In this document: piece after piece, positions 51,001-62,399 of the stretch
Layout: every line of letters begins with the position of its first letter
Position numbering within the stretch: position 1 is the stretch's first letter
Source: Kushneria phosphatilytica
GTDB lineage: Bacteria > Pseudomonadota > Gammaproteobacteria > Pseudomonadales > Halomonadaceae
Reading direction: 5' to 3'
Assembly: GCF_008247605.1 (NCBI RefSeq)
Contig: NZ_CP043420.1
Coordinates: forward strand, 930,001 to 994,000
DNA length: 64,000 bases
Position numbers and translations under genes: made by a program
Notes under the pieces: generated by a model
Told to the model about the DNA's origin: nothing
Database searches by the model: none
Seen by the model: only the letters and a program-made list of their open reading frames with translations

Positions 51001-51550
51001 CGAGGGGCAGCATCGCGAGTTGACCGAAGCGCTGGAGACCCTGGAACGAGCGATTCGCAAGATCGATAGTGAAACGCGCAGTCGCTTTCGTCAGACCTTC
51101 GATGACGTCAATGCCGGATTCGGCGAGCTTTTTCCACGGGTGTTTGGCGGTGGTGCTGCCTGGCTGACCATGACCGGCGAGGATCTGCTGGATACCGGCG
51201 TGGCGATCATGGCACGTCCGCCGGGCAAGAAGAACACGACGATCCATCTGCTTTCCGGCGGTGAGAAGGCGCTGACTGCGCTGTCACTGGTATTTGCCAT
51301 CTTTCAGCTCAATCCTGCGCCATTCTGCATGCTCGACGAAGTCGATGCGCCGCTCGATGATGCCAACGTGGGTCGCTATGCAAAGCTGGTTCGAGAGATG
51401 TCGGAGAGCGTGCAGTTCATTTATATCACGCACAACCGTATCGCCATGGAAGCGGGTGATCGTCTGATGGGCGTCACCATGCAGGAACCTGGTGTCTCGC
51501 GGCTGGTCGCAGTAGGGGTAGAAGAGGCCGCAGCACTTGCAGAGGCATGA
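48050..51550 (+). CDS. smc: Chromosome segregation protein SMC
   Basis: SMC forms ring-shaped dimers that load on and organise the chromosome. The 1166-residue protein has Walker A VGPNGCGKSNVIDAVRW (residues 31-38 for the P-loop), long coiled coils rich in Glu/Arg/Gln (about 170-500 and 660-1010) around a hinge (about 515-640), and the C-terminal head with signature HLLSGGEKALTALSL and Walker B FCMLDEVDAPLDD. The ATG at 48050 begins the conserved MRLTSIKLAGFKSF. It is followed by zipA and ligA, the Pseudomonas order smc-zipA-ligA; scpA and scpB are not nearby. Confidence 0.97.
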   Translation: MRLTSIKLAGFKSFVDPVTVPFEANMTAIVGPNGCGKSNVIDAVRWVMGESSAKYLRGESMADVIFNGSTGRKPVGQASIELTFDNSAGKLGGPYAGYAEIAVRRVVTRDGQSQYFFNGQKCRRRDIADLFMGTGLGPRSYAIIGQGMISRLIEARPEELRATLEEAAGISRYKERRRETENRMRRTQENLERLDDLREELDRQLERLKRQADAARRYRDLKEREHRLRGELALMRGNALRAQQREQEARVSELETGIERELLSLRESETLLEQTRQDHDAMSETLEQHQRAFYDTGAEIARLEQQLEAARARERQLASDIDSVARDMAEIDRLGSDDEQRLSQLNERLAELDPEREQAAEALETLEAQLEEADEVRQNAQEAWQTFDEQDREARFAAERAQGEVQRLERAIAELASQLSRSDSRLAELPEASELAQERSECREQLAMLDEQREELEQQRQAERARYDEAEQAIETASGERERNQARRHSLEGERASLEALIRAALESDDETLANHIQAHELKNLPVLGERLEADEPWAAAADQVLAPWLSARTVAPGTSLEALTTLPGGELRLVEEGNDFGAPPADTLAAVVRGVPALGEWLGRIRLAHSHEEAMAQRPGLSPGESVLTPDGLWLGKHWALRHGGGERHDSVIANRQRRDALDTELAQLDEQLEAVDDRLREARERRSQASEALESCHRRQRELDGQRQPLVAREGQLASRVEHVESRRRELEEEHESLTETLETRREEFEQARATHSEAMATVEENADQREQLDARRRDTREHWESLSHQLTPRRESLNRLDMERQRLVTEREGIESQRARARDQRERLEEKRELLIAQREEGVEPIEEMKERLEEYLDRRAREEQALNERRDEASGLAERMRSLESGRQGHERRIEELRGQLEQRRMEVQALSLKGDAQFEQLQEQEHDPDALAAGLPENAEESSWQQELESVSEKIRRLGAINLAAIEEYDQQAERRDYIEGQHRELTEALETLERAIRKIDSETRSRFRQTFDDVNAGFGELFPRVFGGGAAWLTMTGEDLLDTGVAIMARPPGKKNTTIHLLSGGEKALTALSLVFAIFQLNPAPFCMLDEVDAPLDDANVGRYAKLVREMSESVQFIYITHNRIAMEAGDRLMGVTMQEPGVSRLVAVGVEEAAALAEA

Positions 51551-51756
51551 ATATGTCCCAAAAGTCGCTTCTATCGGAGTGAAATGCTTGCATCCCGGCT
51601 TAAATGAAGTTACCAACTTGGCATAGCCCAAGGGTGCAGGGATAATCGAACATGTTTACAGCGCTGGTATCCGTTCGGGTGCTCGCCGGTGAATTCAGAT
51701 GATCGGGCCATGCGACGGACAGCGTGGCGCCCATATACAAAAGACAGGCAAGGTCC

Positions 51757-53271
51757 ATGGAATTACGTGAATGGCTCATCATCCTGGGGCTGGTGCTGGT
51801 GACCATCATCATCGTCGATGGGGTGCGGCGTCTGCAGCGCCAGCGTCGTGGCCTGCGTCTTGATATCTCGCGTGATATCGATCCCGATGATCCACCCAGG
51901 GACCAGGACGATATACGCCGTGAGGAGCAGGTCAGCTGGGAGTTGCCCAATGGTGGCGCTCGTGTGGTGCGGCCCGAGCAGCATGAACACGATGACGAGC
52001 CCTCTGTAGCTGCCGGTTCGAATAGCCGTCATCAGGTAGATGAAGAAGTCGACCTGACGGACCGACGCGCTCCCGACTGGCAGGAACATAATCGTCGGAT
52101 GGAAGAGCGTTGGCAGCGCCGCGGGGAAGCCGCCGGGCCCGAGTTTGAAGCCGATGAGTCTTTCGCGCGTGATCACGATGACGACGAGGCGGATGACTGG
52201 CCGTTCAACGATGAACTGCGTGGTCCTCGACTGGCGGCGAGTCGTGATGATGACAGGCTCGATCCGCTGGAAGATCCCGATAGTCCGCCGTTGATCCGCG
52301 ACACCCGGGCACAGCGTGATGAGCGCTGGCAGGCGTTCGATGACTCCGATGCTTCTTCTCATCCTCATGATGAAGCGTTGGATGATGAAGAAGCGTATGA
52401 CGAGCCGCCTCGCCGTCGTCCGTTGTCCGGCCTGCGTGACTGGGCGCAGTCGCAGATTGATGCGCTGGATCAGAAACGTTCGGAACAGACCCAGCGGCGA
52501 GAGGCAACTGCCCGGCAGCGGGAAGAGGCGAAAAAAGAGAAAAGTGCCGAACGTCGTCAGGCGCCTGCCTCGGCGGCCCGGAAGGGAGCGCCCGAGCATG
52601 AGCGCGTGCGGGATCTGCCGCCGCAGGATGATCAGCCGGCCATGCGGGAGTCTCCACCCCGGCCACCGTCTTATGCCGATGAAGAAGATCACCTGTCATC
52701 TCATGAGATGTCGGACGACTTTGCCGATGAGGCGTTCGAATCGTCACGTGGTATCGCCCGTCATCCGGCCGTGGAGCGTGCTCGTCGACATCATGTCTCG
52801 GCGGGAAGAGCCCGTAATGCGCTGTCGGATGCCGAAGAGATCATCGTCATCAGTGTCAATTCACGTGACGAGGAAGGGTTCAATCGTCCCGATCTGCTGC
52901 AGCTGGTGCTTGCCTGTGGTCTGCGCTACTGCGAAGAGATGGGCGTCTTTCATCGTTTCGAGACCGAGGCGGCTGACAGCGGGCTGCAGTTTTCCATGAT
53001 CAACAGTCTCAAGCCTGGTACTTTCGATCTGGATGACATGGATGATGGCACTCTCCCGAGCGTGACCTTTCTGATGCCACTCCCCGGTGCTGAAGATGCT
53101 CCCATGGCATTCGAGGCCATGGTCGAAACCGCCATGGTGCTGGTGCGCAATCTGGGCGGTGAGCTCAAGGATGAAAATCGCAGTGTGATGACAGCGCAAA
53201 CCATCGAGTTTGCCCGTCAGCGGGTGCGCGATTTCGAACGACGCTGGCGGTTGCATCGCCAGGCACACTGA
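51757..53271 (+). CDS. zipA: Cell division protein ZipA
   Basis: ZipA anchors FtsZ to the inner membrane at the division site. The 504-residue protein has one N-terminal membrane helix (WLIILGLVLVTIIIVDGVRR, periplasmic N-terminus), a long charged Asp/Glu/Arg-rich linker (about residues 30-350), and the C-terminal FtsZ-binding domain (EEIIVISVNSRDEEGFNRPD; YCEEMGVFHRFE; RQRVRDFERRWR). The linker makes it longer than E. coli ZipA (328), and its strongly acidic composition is usual in halophiles. The ATG at 51757 follows AAGG. A terminator lies 25 nt after the stop. Confidence 0.94.
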   Translation: MELREWLIILGLVLVTIIIVDGVRRLQRQRRGLRLDISRDIDPDDPPRDQDDIRREEQVSWELPNGGARVVRPEQHEHDDEPSVAAGSNSRHQVDEEVDLTDRRAPDWQEHNRRMEERWQRRGEAAGPEFEADESFARDHDDDEADDWPFNDELRGPRLAASRDDDRLDPLEDPDSPPLIRDTRAQRDERWQAFDDSDASSHPHDEALDDEEAYDEPPRRRPLSGLRDWAQSQIDALDQKRSEQTQRREATARQREEAKKEKSAERRQAPASAARKGAPEHERVRDLPPQDDQPAMRESPPRPPSYADEEDHLSSHEMSDDFADEAFESSRGIARHPAVERARRHHVSAGRARNALSDAEEIIVISVNSRDEEGFNRPDLLQLVLACGLRYCEEMGVFHRFETEAADSGLQFSMINSLKPGTFDLDDMDDGTLPSVTFLMPLPGAEDAPMAFEAMVETAMVLVRNLGGELKDENRSVMTAQTIEFARQRVRDFERRWRLHRQAH

Positions 53272-53295
53272 CTGTGGTGTTGTTATCCTGTTGCA

Positions 53296-53317
53296 GGGGC
53301 CCTTCGGGGCCCCTTTT
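53296..53317 (+). terminator. Intrinsic terminator after zipA
   Basis: GGGGCCC and GGGCCCC form a 7-bp stem capped by TTCG, followed by four T residues. It separates smc-zipA from ligA. Confidence 0.8.
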
Positions 53318-53387
53318 GCGTTAATGCCGGGCAATACCTGCGGTGCAAGCCGGCGCGACGATTGCCTATAATGCGAATCCGTTGTGA

Positions 53388-55734
<2,347 letters not shown>

Positions 55735-55868
55735 CCCTTGAACGTACGTGTTTGAACTCGGTTCGGAAATTTCGTTACCGTAAGGCTGTAACGGCATGTG
55801 ACTGTTTTTTTCTGCAGTCACTGCCGGATGTGATATCGGCCTTTGAGTGCGGCAACGAGAGGTTTTCG

Positions 55869-56129
55869 ATGCAGTACCGCAGAGTCATGGCGGTTGGTCG
55901 TGATGACCAGGGCAGTATCAGCCGATTGTGCAATTTTTCCACGCCGTGGGTACTGGTCACCAGTGTGCAGGCGATCCGCGACATCGAAGCGGGGCACTGT
56001 CAGTACTATATTCAGGATGATCATGGGCTTTCGAATCTGATCGTCGTACGCAATGAGCAGGGCTGCCGATTGCAGACTGATCCGGCTGGCGAGTCGCGCA
56101 ATACCCTGGCGAATCTTCTGAAGTGCTGA
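55869..56129 (+). CDS. DUF3892 family small protein
   Basis: The 86-residue protein has ITSVRRD-like features in VLVTSVQAIRDIEAGHCQYYI then QDDHGLSNLIVVRNEQGCRLQ and TDPAGESRNTLANLLKC. This arrangement is reminiscent of the DUF3892 family, whose function is unknown. GAGG lies 7 nt before the ATG at 55869. It is an independent gene 134 nt after yheU, followed by a terminator. Confidence 0.65.
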   Translation: MQYRRVMAVGRDDQGSISRLCNFSTPWVLVTSVQAIRDIEAGHCQYYIQDDHGLSNLIVVRNEQGCRLQTDPAGESRNTLANLLKC

Positions 56130-56151
56130 ACTGAATTTGATAACGCCATGT

Positions 56152-56185
56152 AAAAGGCCCGCCGGTGATACCTGCGGGCCTTTTT
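56152..56185. terminator. Bidirectional terminator between the DUF3892 gene and citS
   Basis: AAAAGGCCCGC pairs with GCGGGCCTTTT over 11 bp, with a further inner GGT/ACC pairing. The A and T runs on either side suit termination of both converging genes. Confidence 0.9.
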
Positions 56186-56212
56186 CGATCACCTGTTGCG
56201 ACCAGGGTGCCC

Positions 56213-57529
56213 TCAGGCGAACAGCAGAGGCACCATCAGGCTCGAGATCAGCAGGATCAGTGCACCGCCCAGCCGCGATGAGATCTGGGCAAAGGGCATC
56301 AGCTGCATTCGACCGGCAGCAGAGAGCACGGCGACATCACCGGTACCGCCCATGTTGGCCATGCAGAGACCGGCCGTGATCGCCGATTCGATCGGATAGA
56401 AGCCGACCAGCTTGCCCACCAGGCCCGCGCCGAAAGCAGCGCCTGCGACCACGGCAAAAACGATCAGCACATAGGTGATCGAGATGGCATCGATGACCTG
56501 GCCCAGATCGGTGTAGGCAATACCGATGCCGAACAGCAGCGCAAAGGTCCAGTTTCGTGCCACGAAACGGAACCACTGGGCGGCGGATTCGTTGAGGCTG
56601 TCGGGCAGCAGGCCGAGGATCTTCACCAGCGCCACGAGAATGATCATCAGCGCGTAGGGATGCAGCGGAATGAAACTGCCAATGATTTGCCCGCAGACAA
56701 AGAAGGACAGGGCGGCCACCAGACCGACGCCCAGACGGCCGATTTCCGGGGTGGATTCGCTGTCATCGATTTCCACACCCGGCATCATTTGTCCATTGCC
56801 GGTGAGCTGCGGTGCACGCTTGCCCAGGCCGTTGAGCAGGCCGCCAATGATAATGGCAAAGACATTCCCCAGCGCCAGTGCCGGTACCAGAATCGAGATG
56901 TAATAGCTGGCCGGTTGACCCAGCAACTGCTCGTAGATCTGGCTCATCGGCACGGCGCCGGCGCCCATGCCGCCGCCCATGATCGGCAGGGTGATCACTA
57001 CGACCGCATCCTGTACCGAGAAGCCCAGCAGCCAGCCCACGGTAATGGCGAACAGGCAGGCAAACAGCACCGCGCAGATCAGTGGAAGCGCAAAACGGGC
57101 GCCGACCTTGACCAACACCTTCGAGTCCATGCCGAGGATGCTGCCGGTGATCAGGGCCGCAATATAGAAGTTGAGAAAGCCGCCACCCTTCATGAAACCG
57201 GTGACGTTGTCCACGACCCCCTGGGGGAGGGCGTTGACGTAGACCAGTGCCGCAGCACCGAAGATCGCCAGAATAGCGCCGCCGCCAAGATAGCTGCGAA
57301 TAATCGGCAGTCGATCACCGACGAATCCCAGCAGTTCACCCAGCAGCATCATGATCAGCAGGGCACCGATCATGCCGGTAGGCAGGGTGTTGGTCACCAT
57401 CGAGACGATCAGAACGCCGACGGCGATGGCAAACAGGGGCAGCGGCAGACCGAATATTCGGGTCGAGGCCAGACCGCTGGTAGCGGTATGCTGCGTGCTG
57501 TGCGCAGCGTGAGTCGACGAATCGCTCAT
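56213..57529 (-). CDS. citS: 2-hydroxycarboxylate transporter (CitS/MaeN-type Na+ symporter)
   Basis: This 438-residue inner-membrane protein of the 2HCT family imports citrate or malate with sodium. Two re-entrant GGxG loops mark the family: LPIMGGGMGAGAVPMSQIY and CMANMGGTGDVAVLSAAGRM. About eleven hydrophobic segments are visible. The ATG at 57529 has AGGAG 8 nt upstream, with a GTG one codon earlier as an alternative. It is divergent from a CitA/CitB-like two-component system, 255 bp away, which probably senses its substrate. Citrate versus malate cannot be decided. Confidence 0.9.
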   Translation of the reverse strand: MSDSSTHAAHSTQHTATSGLASTRIFGLPLPLFAIAVGVLIVSMVTNTLPTGMIGALLIMMLLGELLGFVGDRLPIIRSYLGGGAILAIFGAAALVYVNALPQGVVDNVTGFMKGGGFLNFYIAALITGSILGMDSKVLVKVGARFALPLICAVLFACLFAITVGWLLGFSVQDAVVVITLPIMGGGMGAGAVPMSQIYEQLLGQPASYYISILVPALALGNVFAIIIGGLLNGLGKRAPQLTGNGQMMPGVEIDDSESTPEIGRLGVGLVAALSFFVCGQIIGSFIPLHPYALMIILVALVKILGLLPDSLNESAAQWFRFVARNWTFALLFGIGIAYTDLGQVIDAISITYVLIVFAVVAGAAFGAGLVGKLVGFYPIESAITAGLCMANMGGTGDVAVLSAAGRMQLMPFAQISSRLGGALILLISSLMVPLLFA

Positions 57530-57784
57530 CACGATCTCTCCTGAATTCCGGTCACACGAGCGAGCCGGAGGTGAGCTACAAGCATTGAAAGGTTCGGTGC
57601 TGCTCTCCGGCGATCGGACGTCGGGTTAGCGCACGACGGCGAGGATAAGGAATCGGTGGGGCTGGAACAGGATTGGATAAATTGACAAAGTGTTTTGTAA
57701 TTAAAGAAATCGAATGATTGTTGTTCATCACAATGTCTGCCTCGGTGGGAATACCACCAAGGTCTCAGCGTTTCGGGAGCCAGC

Positions 57785-59377
57785 ATGAGGTTTCGGCGCC
57801 AGCGCATACGGCTCGGCGTGCTGGCCGCGCTGCTGTCATTTTCGATGATTGTGGCGTCGCTGCTGCTGGCATGGTGGCTGTTCAGCGATCAATTGTGGGA
57901 TACCACGCGGCGCCTTCAGGGCAATCGGGTCGAAGATCTGGCCACGACCCTGGCCGAGACCACGAAAGTACGCCATGCCCTGACAGGGACGACAACCTTC
58001 TCCGTTGACTCCCCGCTGCAGCAACACATGGAGGCTCTGCGCGAGCGGCTGGGGGTGGATTTCATCGTGGTAATGACACCCCGGTCGTTGCGGCTGACTC
58101 ACCCCGATCCCTCCCGAATTGGTCATCACTTTCGTGGTGGCGATGAAGGGCGGGCGCTTGCGGGAGAGCGTTATGTCTCGACCGCCCAGGGAACCCTGGG
58201 CGCCAGCATTCGTGGGTTTGCACCCGTGTACGATCACGCGAATCGGGTTATCGGTGCGGTCTCGGTAGGCGTGACCCAGTCCCGATTGGCACCGCTCAAG
58301 GCTTCGTCCCGTCAGCAATTGCTGGCCTGGCTGACCATGATTCTGATCCTGGGAGGAGGGGGCGCCGCATGGCTGGCACGAACCATCAAGCGCCGCCTGC
58401 TCGATATGGAGCCGGACGATATTGCCCGACTGGTGGCCGAGCGCCGCGCCATGCTTGATGCCATGCACGAAGGGGTGGTGGCCATGGATGCCGAGCGTCG
58501 AGTGACCCTGATCAATCCAGCGGCGCATCGGCTGCTGGCCGAAGCTGGCGCCCGACCGCTTGAAACAGGGCAGCAGATCGATCCGCCCTGGGAGGAGAGC
58601 GCCGAAGCGGAATCGGGTGTGGATGTACGGCTTCGATTGGGCGGCGTGCAGTTTCTGGGCAGCCACCGGCCGATGTATCGAGAGCGTCATCAGGTCGGTA
58701 CGGTCATGACCTTTCGCGACAGCGGTGAGCTTCAGGGACTGGCCGAGGAACTGACGGGTGTGCGTCGCTATGCCGAGGCGTTGCGCGCCAGCACTCATGA
58801 GTTCAAGAACAAGCTGCACGTCATGCAGGGGCTGGCGCAGCTGGGTGATCTGGCGGCGCTGCGTCATTATCTGCATGATCTGGTCGAGCATCGTCACGCG
58901 GCTTCGGCCTCGGTGGTGGAGCGTGTCCGTGAACCGATCCTGGCCGGTTTTCTGCTGGGCAAGCAGAGTGAGGCGCGCGAGCGCAATATTACCCTGACGC
59001 TGGTTGCGGAAGGCGCCATCCCGGCTGCTGCCGATAGTGCAACAGTCCATGCCCTGGTGAGCATCATCGGTAATGTGCTGGAAAATGCCTTCGAGGCGCT
59101 GACGACTCGCGAGGCCCCCATGGTCGCCATGCACATGGTGCTGGAGGACGATACCCTGTCGCTTGCCATCCAGGATAATGGCACAGGCATGACGGAAACC
59201 ACCCGCCAGCGCATCTTCGATCAGGGCTTTTCCACCCGGGGAAAACAGCGTGGTCTGGGATTGAGTCTGGTGCGGGATCAGATCGAAACCGCTCAGGGTG
59301 AGATTGCCATCTACTCTTCGCCGGGTGAGGGAACGCTGGTAGAGATTACCTTCCCTTATTCTGCGGGTAGCGGGTAA
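57785..59377 (+). CDS. citA: CitA/DcuS-type sensor histidine kinase
   Basis: This is a membrane sensor of 530 residues: helix 1 (LGVLAALLSFSMIVASLLLAWW region), a periplasmic PAS-like citrate-binding domain (about 40-180, with GEDEGRALAGERY-type GGDEGRALAGERYVS and GFAPVYDHANRVIGAVSVG), helix 2 (LLAWLTMILILGGGGAAWL) and a cytoplasmic PAS domain. The transmitter has phospho-acceptor His338 in STHEFKNKLHVMQGL, and N and G boxes GNVLENAFEAL and GLGLSLVRDQIE. It is the first gene of a kinase-regulator pair divergent from citS. Periplasmic carboxylate sensing is the known role of the family. Confidence 0.9.
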   Translation: MRFRRQRIRLGVLAALLSFSMIVASLLLAWWLFSDQLWDTTRRLQGNRVEDLATTLAETTKVRHALTGTTTFSVDSPLQQHMEALRERLGVDFIVVMTPRSLRLTHPDPSRIGHHFRGGDEGRALAGERYVSTAQGTLGASIRGFAPVYDHANRVIGAVSVGVTQSRLAPLKASSRQQLLAWLTMILILGGGGAAWLARTIKRRLLDMEPDDIARLVAERRAMLDAMHEGVVAMDAERRVTLINPAAHRLLAEAGARPLETGQQIDPPWEESAEAESGVDVRLRLGGVQFLGSHRPMYRERHQVGTVMTFRDSGELQGLAEELTGVRRYAEALRASTHEFKNKLHVMQGLAQLGDLAALRHYLHDLVEHRHAASASVVERVREPILAGFLLGKQSEARERNITLTLVAEGAIPAAADSATVHALVSIIGNVLENAFEALTTREAPMVAMHMVLEDDTLSLAIQDNGTGMTETTRQRIFDQGFSTRGKQRGLGLSLVRDQIETAQGEIAIYSSPGEGTLVEITFPYSAGSG

Positions 59378-59411
59378 TGAAACGGTGCCGCTCTTGTTGG
59401 CGCCAGAATGG

Positions 59412-60152
59412 ATGAAAGGAATGCGGGTACTGATTGTCGAAGATGACCCCATGGTCATGAAACTGAATATCGACTATCTGGCGCGGCTGGATGGCATGCA
59501 GCTGGTCGGACGCTGCAGCGATGTGACCACGGCGCGCGTGGTGCTCGAACGCGAGACGGTTGATGTGGTGCTGCTGGATATCTATCTCGGTCATCGCAGC
59601 GGCCTGGAAATCGTCAACTGGCTCCGTGCACGCCAGGCCGATACCGAGATTGTACTGATCACGGCGGCCTCGGAGCCCGATACCGTGCGCGAGGCGCGCC
59701 GGCTGGGCGTGACCGATTATCTGGTCAAACCCTTCGAGTTCCGACGTTTTCGCGAGGCACTGGAGACCTGTCGTCAGCGTCGTCGTGCGCTGGAGGAACT
59801 GTCTGGCGAGGTCGATCAGCGCTCGCTGGATGCGCTGTTTCGTGCCGAGGGGGCGGGCGCTTCCGGACGCAGTGGTGGTCTGCCCAAGGGTTTGACCCTG
59901 CACACCCTGCGCCAGGTGGTGGCGGCCATCCTGAGTCTCGAGTGTGATGAGTTTTCCACCGAAACACTGGCCGAGTCTGCCGGCATGTCCCGGGTATCAA
60001 TCCGCAAGTACCTCAAGTATCTCGCCGGGCGCAGTCTGCTCAGCGAATCCTTCGCCTACGGCCAGGTTGGCCGCCCTTCCTTTGCCTATCATCGCCTCGA
60101 TCCCGAGGCACTCCGGCAACTGCTCGACGAGCGATCTCCCTTCGAGCGCTGA
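59412..60152 (+). CDS. citB: CitB/DpiA-type response regulator
   Basis: This 246-residue regulator has a receiver domain (RVLIVEDDPMVMKLNIDYL, phospho-Asp in VDVVLLDIYLGHRSG, Thr/Ser ITAAS and Lys YLVKPFEF). The C-terminal winged helix is of the CitB type (EFSTETLAESAGMSRVSIRKYLKYL; FAYGQVGRPSFAYHR). The start could be the ATG at 59412 or GTG at 59385; the ATG at 59421 has its AAGGA too close. It follows citA closely and probably activates citS, which lies divergent to the pair. Confidence 0.88.
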   Translation: MKGMRVLIVEDDPMVMKLNIDYLARLDGMQLVGRCSDVTTARVVLERETVDVVLLDIYLGHRSGLEIVNWLRARQADTEIVLITAASEPDTVREARRLGVTDYLVKPFEFRRFREALETCRQRRRALEELSGEVDQRSLDALFRAEGAGASGRSGGLPKGLTLHTLRQVVAAILSLECDEFSTETLAESAGMSRVSIRKYLKYLAGRSLLSESFAYGQVGRPSFAYHRLDPEALRQLLDERSPFER

Positions 60153-62180
60153 TTACCGGTTGCGGATCAGATCGCGGATCAGCCGGCGGCCGGGATGGAC
60201 ATGATCGACCAGTTCGCGCTCCAGCGGCATCGGCTCGCGACACAGCCGTGATGCCAGCATTTCGGCGGCCAGTGGCGCGCTGACCAGCCCGCGCGAGCCA
60301 TGTCCGGCAGTAATCCACAAGCCGGGGAGACAGGCGCCGGGGGTGGCAGGGACACGGGTCGCATCACGGCGTAATAGCGCATAGTCGTGTTGCCAGCGCT
60401 CGGCTTCCGGGATCGGACCGATCCAGGGGGATTTGTCCGGGGTGGCACACCGGATGCCCACCCGCGCCTCGGGAGCGCGCGATTGCAGGCGTTGCGCCAG
60501 CTCTGGCAGGGCGGCGGCGAGTCGTTCGAGATTATGATGATGATCGGCCTGGCGGGGGCTGAGCGTCCGATCGTGAGGGGCAAAACTGGCACCAATGCTC
60601 TGGACGCCGTTCAGCGCCGGGGGGGTATACCCCTCGGCGCAAACGACGCAGCGGGGCGATGCGGCCAGGGCTTCGTCATCCAGGTAAAATTCGCTGACCT
60701 GACCGCGGATATACTGAATCGGCAGCCAGGAGGAGGAGATGAACGTTTCCAGGTGGTCGGCACAGGCCAGTATGACCTGATCGAACTCGGCTGTGGTGCC
60801 ATCCTCGAGACGCAACTGCCACGCGGCACTGGTTCGTGCAAGCGCACTGACCCGATGAGCGCGATGGTGCACGCCCGGTGTGGTCATCAGCGTGTGGCAG
60901 AGGGCGCCAGGCGCCACCCAACCGGCGCCGGGATAGTAGAGTGCGCTGTTGACGCTGTCGGCCAGTGTGACGCCGGCCAGTGTTTCAGCCTGCTCACGAT
61001 CGACCCGCGTCAGTAGCGCCTCGGGCAGGCCGAACGCTTCGATGCTGCGGCGCTGACGCTCGGTTTCCTGCCCGGTTGTGGCCAGCTGCAGCAATCCACA
61101 GGGCTGCCAAAGCGTGTGGTGGGGATCAAGACGCTCGAGGAAGTTGATCGCGTACTGCAGGGCAGTGAGATAGAAGCGACTCTGCGCATTGACCTCGGCG
61201 GCCAGGCGAACATACAACGCCCCTTGTCGATTACCCGAGGCGCCGCTACCCGGTGGGTGAGGGTCGAATACGGTGACCTGACGACCGCGTCGAGCCAGAG
61301 CGTGAGCGGTGGTGGCGCCGGCGAGTCCGGCGCCGATGATGGCAATGCGCGAGCCCTTTTTGGCAGCTTGCGGTGGCTGGTACCAGGGGGTTGCAGCGCG
61401 TCCGGGCTCGATGGGCGCGGCATCGGCGCTGGACAGGCTCAGATGACCGCTGAGCATTTCGCGCTTGCGCCCGAAACCGGGGACCTTGCGGCATTCGAAA
61501 CCTGCGGCAGTCAATCCACGGCGCACGCTACCTGCACAAGTGAAAGTGGCCAGGGTGGCGTGAGGTCGACTGGCGGTAGCCATCGCCTCGAACAGGGCGG
61601 TTTGCCACATCTCAGGGTTCCGCCCCGGCGCAAAACCATCCAGAAACCACGCATCCACGCGACCGTCCAGGCCGGTCAGCATCTCGCTGGCCTCGCCGAA
61701 GTGAAGATCCAGAGTGACACGCTCGTCGAGCAACAGACGGTGTACACCTTTCACTGGTGACGGCCACTGTTGCATCAGCCGCCCTGCGGTTTCCGCAAGC
61801 GAAGGCCACACCGAGAGGGCCTGTTGCAGGGCAGCAGATGTGAAGGGATGCTTCTCTACCGAGATGATATGCAACCGGGCTTCGGGGGGAGCGTGAGCGA
61901 CAAAACAGTGATAGGCGCACAGGACATTGAGCCCGCTGCCAAATCCTGTCTCTCCGATCACGAAGGGGCGATCTTCGCGCCACTGTTCGAACCGTTTGAC
62001 AAGATTGTTGTGGTGGATAAAAACGTGTTCGGTCTCTTCGCGGCCGCCTTCCCGGGAGAAGTAGACATCATTGAAATCAATATCGAAGGGCGCCTGTTCG
62101 CGCCATTCGAGGCGTGCGGGTGTCAGCCCCAGCGAGTATGGAGAGGCGGCATGGCGGGCATGATGGCTGTTATCGGTCAC
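60153..62180 (-). CDS. mnmC: Bifunctional tRNA mnm5s2U synthesis protein MnmC
   Basis: MnmC converts cmnm5s2U to mnm5s2U at wobble position 34 in two steps. The 675-residue protein fuses an N-terminal SAM-dependent methyltransferase (DVYFSREGGREETEHVF; FVIGETGFGSGLNVLCAY; DAWFLDGFAPGRNPEMW; about residues 1-250) to a C-terminal FAD oxidoreductase (RIAIIGAGLAGATTAHALAR; TAGHGSRGLVSAPLAAEML). The start is GTG at 62180 with a weak ribosome site. It ends 1 nt after the citB stop on the opposite strand, a tight convergent junction. Confidence 0.95.
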   Translation of the reverse strand: MTDNSHHARHAASPYSLGLTPARLEWREQAPFDIDFNDVYFSREGGREETEHVFIHHNNLVKRFEQWREDRPFVIGETGFGSGLNVLCAYHCFVAHAPPEARLHIISVEKHPFTSAALQQALSVWPSLAETAGRLMQQWPSPVKGVHRLLLDERVTLDLHFGEASEMLTGLDGRVDAWFLDGFAPGRNPEMWQTALFEAMATASRPHATLATFTCAGSVRRGLTAAGFECRKVPGFGRKREMLSGHLSLSSADAAPIEPGRAATPWYQPPQAAKKGSRIAIIGAGLAGATTAHALARRGRQVTVFDPHPPGSGASGNRQGALYVRLAAEVNAQSRFYLTALQYAINFLERLDPHHTLWQPCGLLQLATTGQETERQRRSIEAFGLPEALLTRVDREQAETLAGVTLADSVNSALYYPGAGWVAPGALCHTLMTTPGVHHRAHRVSALARTSAAWQLRLEDGTTAEFDQVILACADHLETFISSSWLPIQYIRGQVSEFYLDDEALAASPRCVVCAEGYTPPALNGVQSIGASFAPHDRTLSPRQADHHHNLERLAAALPELAQRLQSRAPEARVGIRCATPDKSPWIGPIPEAERWQHDYALLRRDATRVPATPGACLPGLWITAGHGSRGLVSAPLAAEMLASRLCREPMPLERELVDHVHPGRRLIRDLIRNR

Positions 62181-62399
62181 GTTGGTGGGTCATCGAATGG
62201 AAATGGAAAATTCACGAAGCTGTATAAAAAATGACCAGATCGGAGAGAGCGCCGATTCATCACGGCTGTGCCGACATGTGCTCGCAGATTTCACAGGGTT
62301 ATCCACACAGGCTGTGAGTAATCCACGAGCCCGGTCGAATACCGCCTCGAGACGGCCGCAGCGCAGCCGGCTCGAGTGGCATGGGAGGGGGCTCCCGGC

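Noticed and set aside
57836-59458. A 540-codon leftward open frame opposite the citA-like kinase
   Set aside because: The plus-strand kinase has all catalytic motifs in order; the antisense product has none and would read through into the regulator gene.
62299-62307. Perfect DnaA box TTATCCACA between mnmC and yciI
   Set aside because: It is a single site without an AT-rich unwinding element or dnaA/gidA neighbours, so an origin is not supported.
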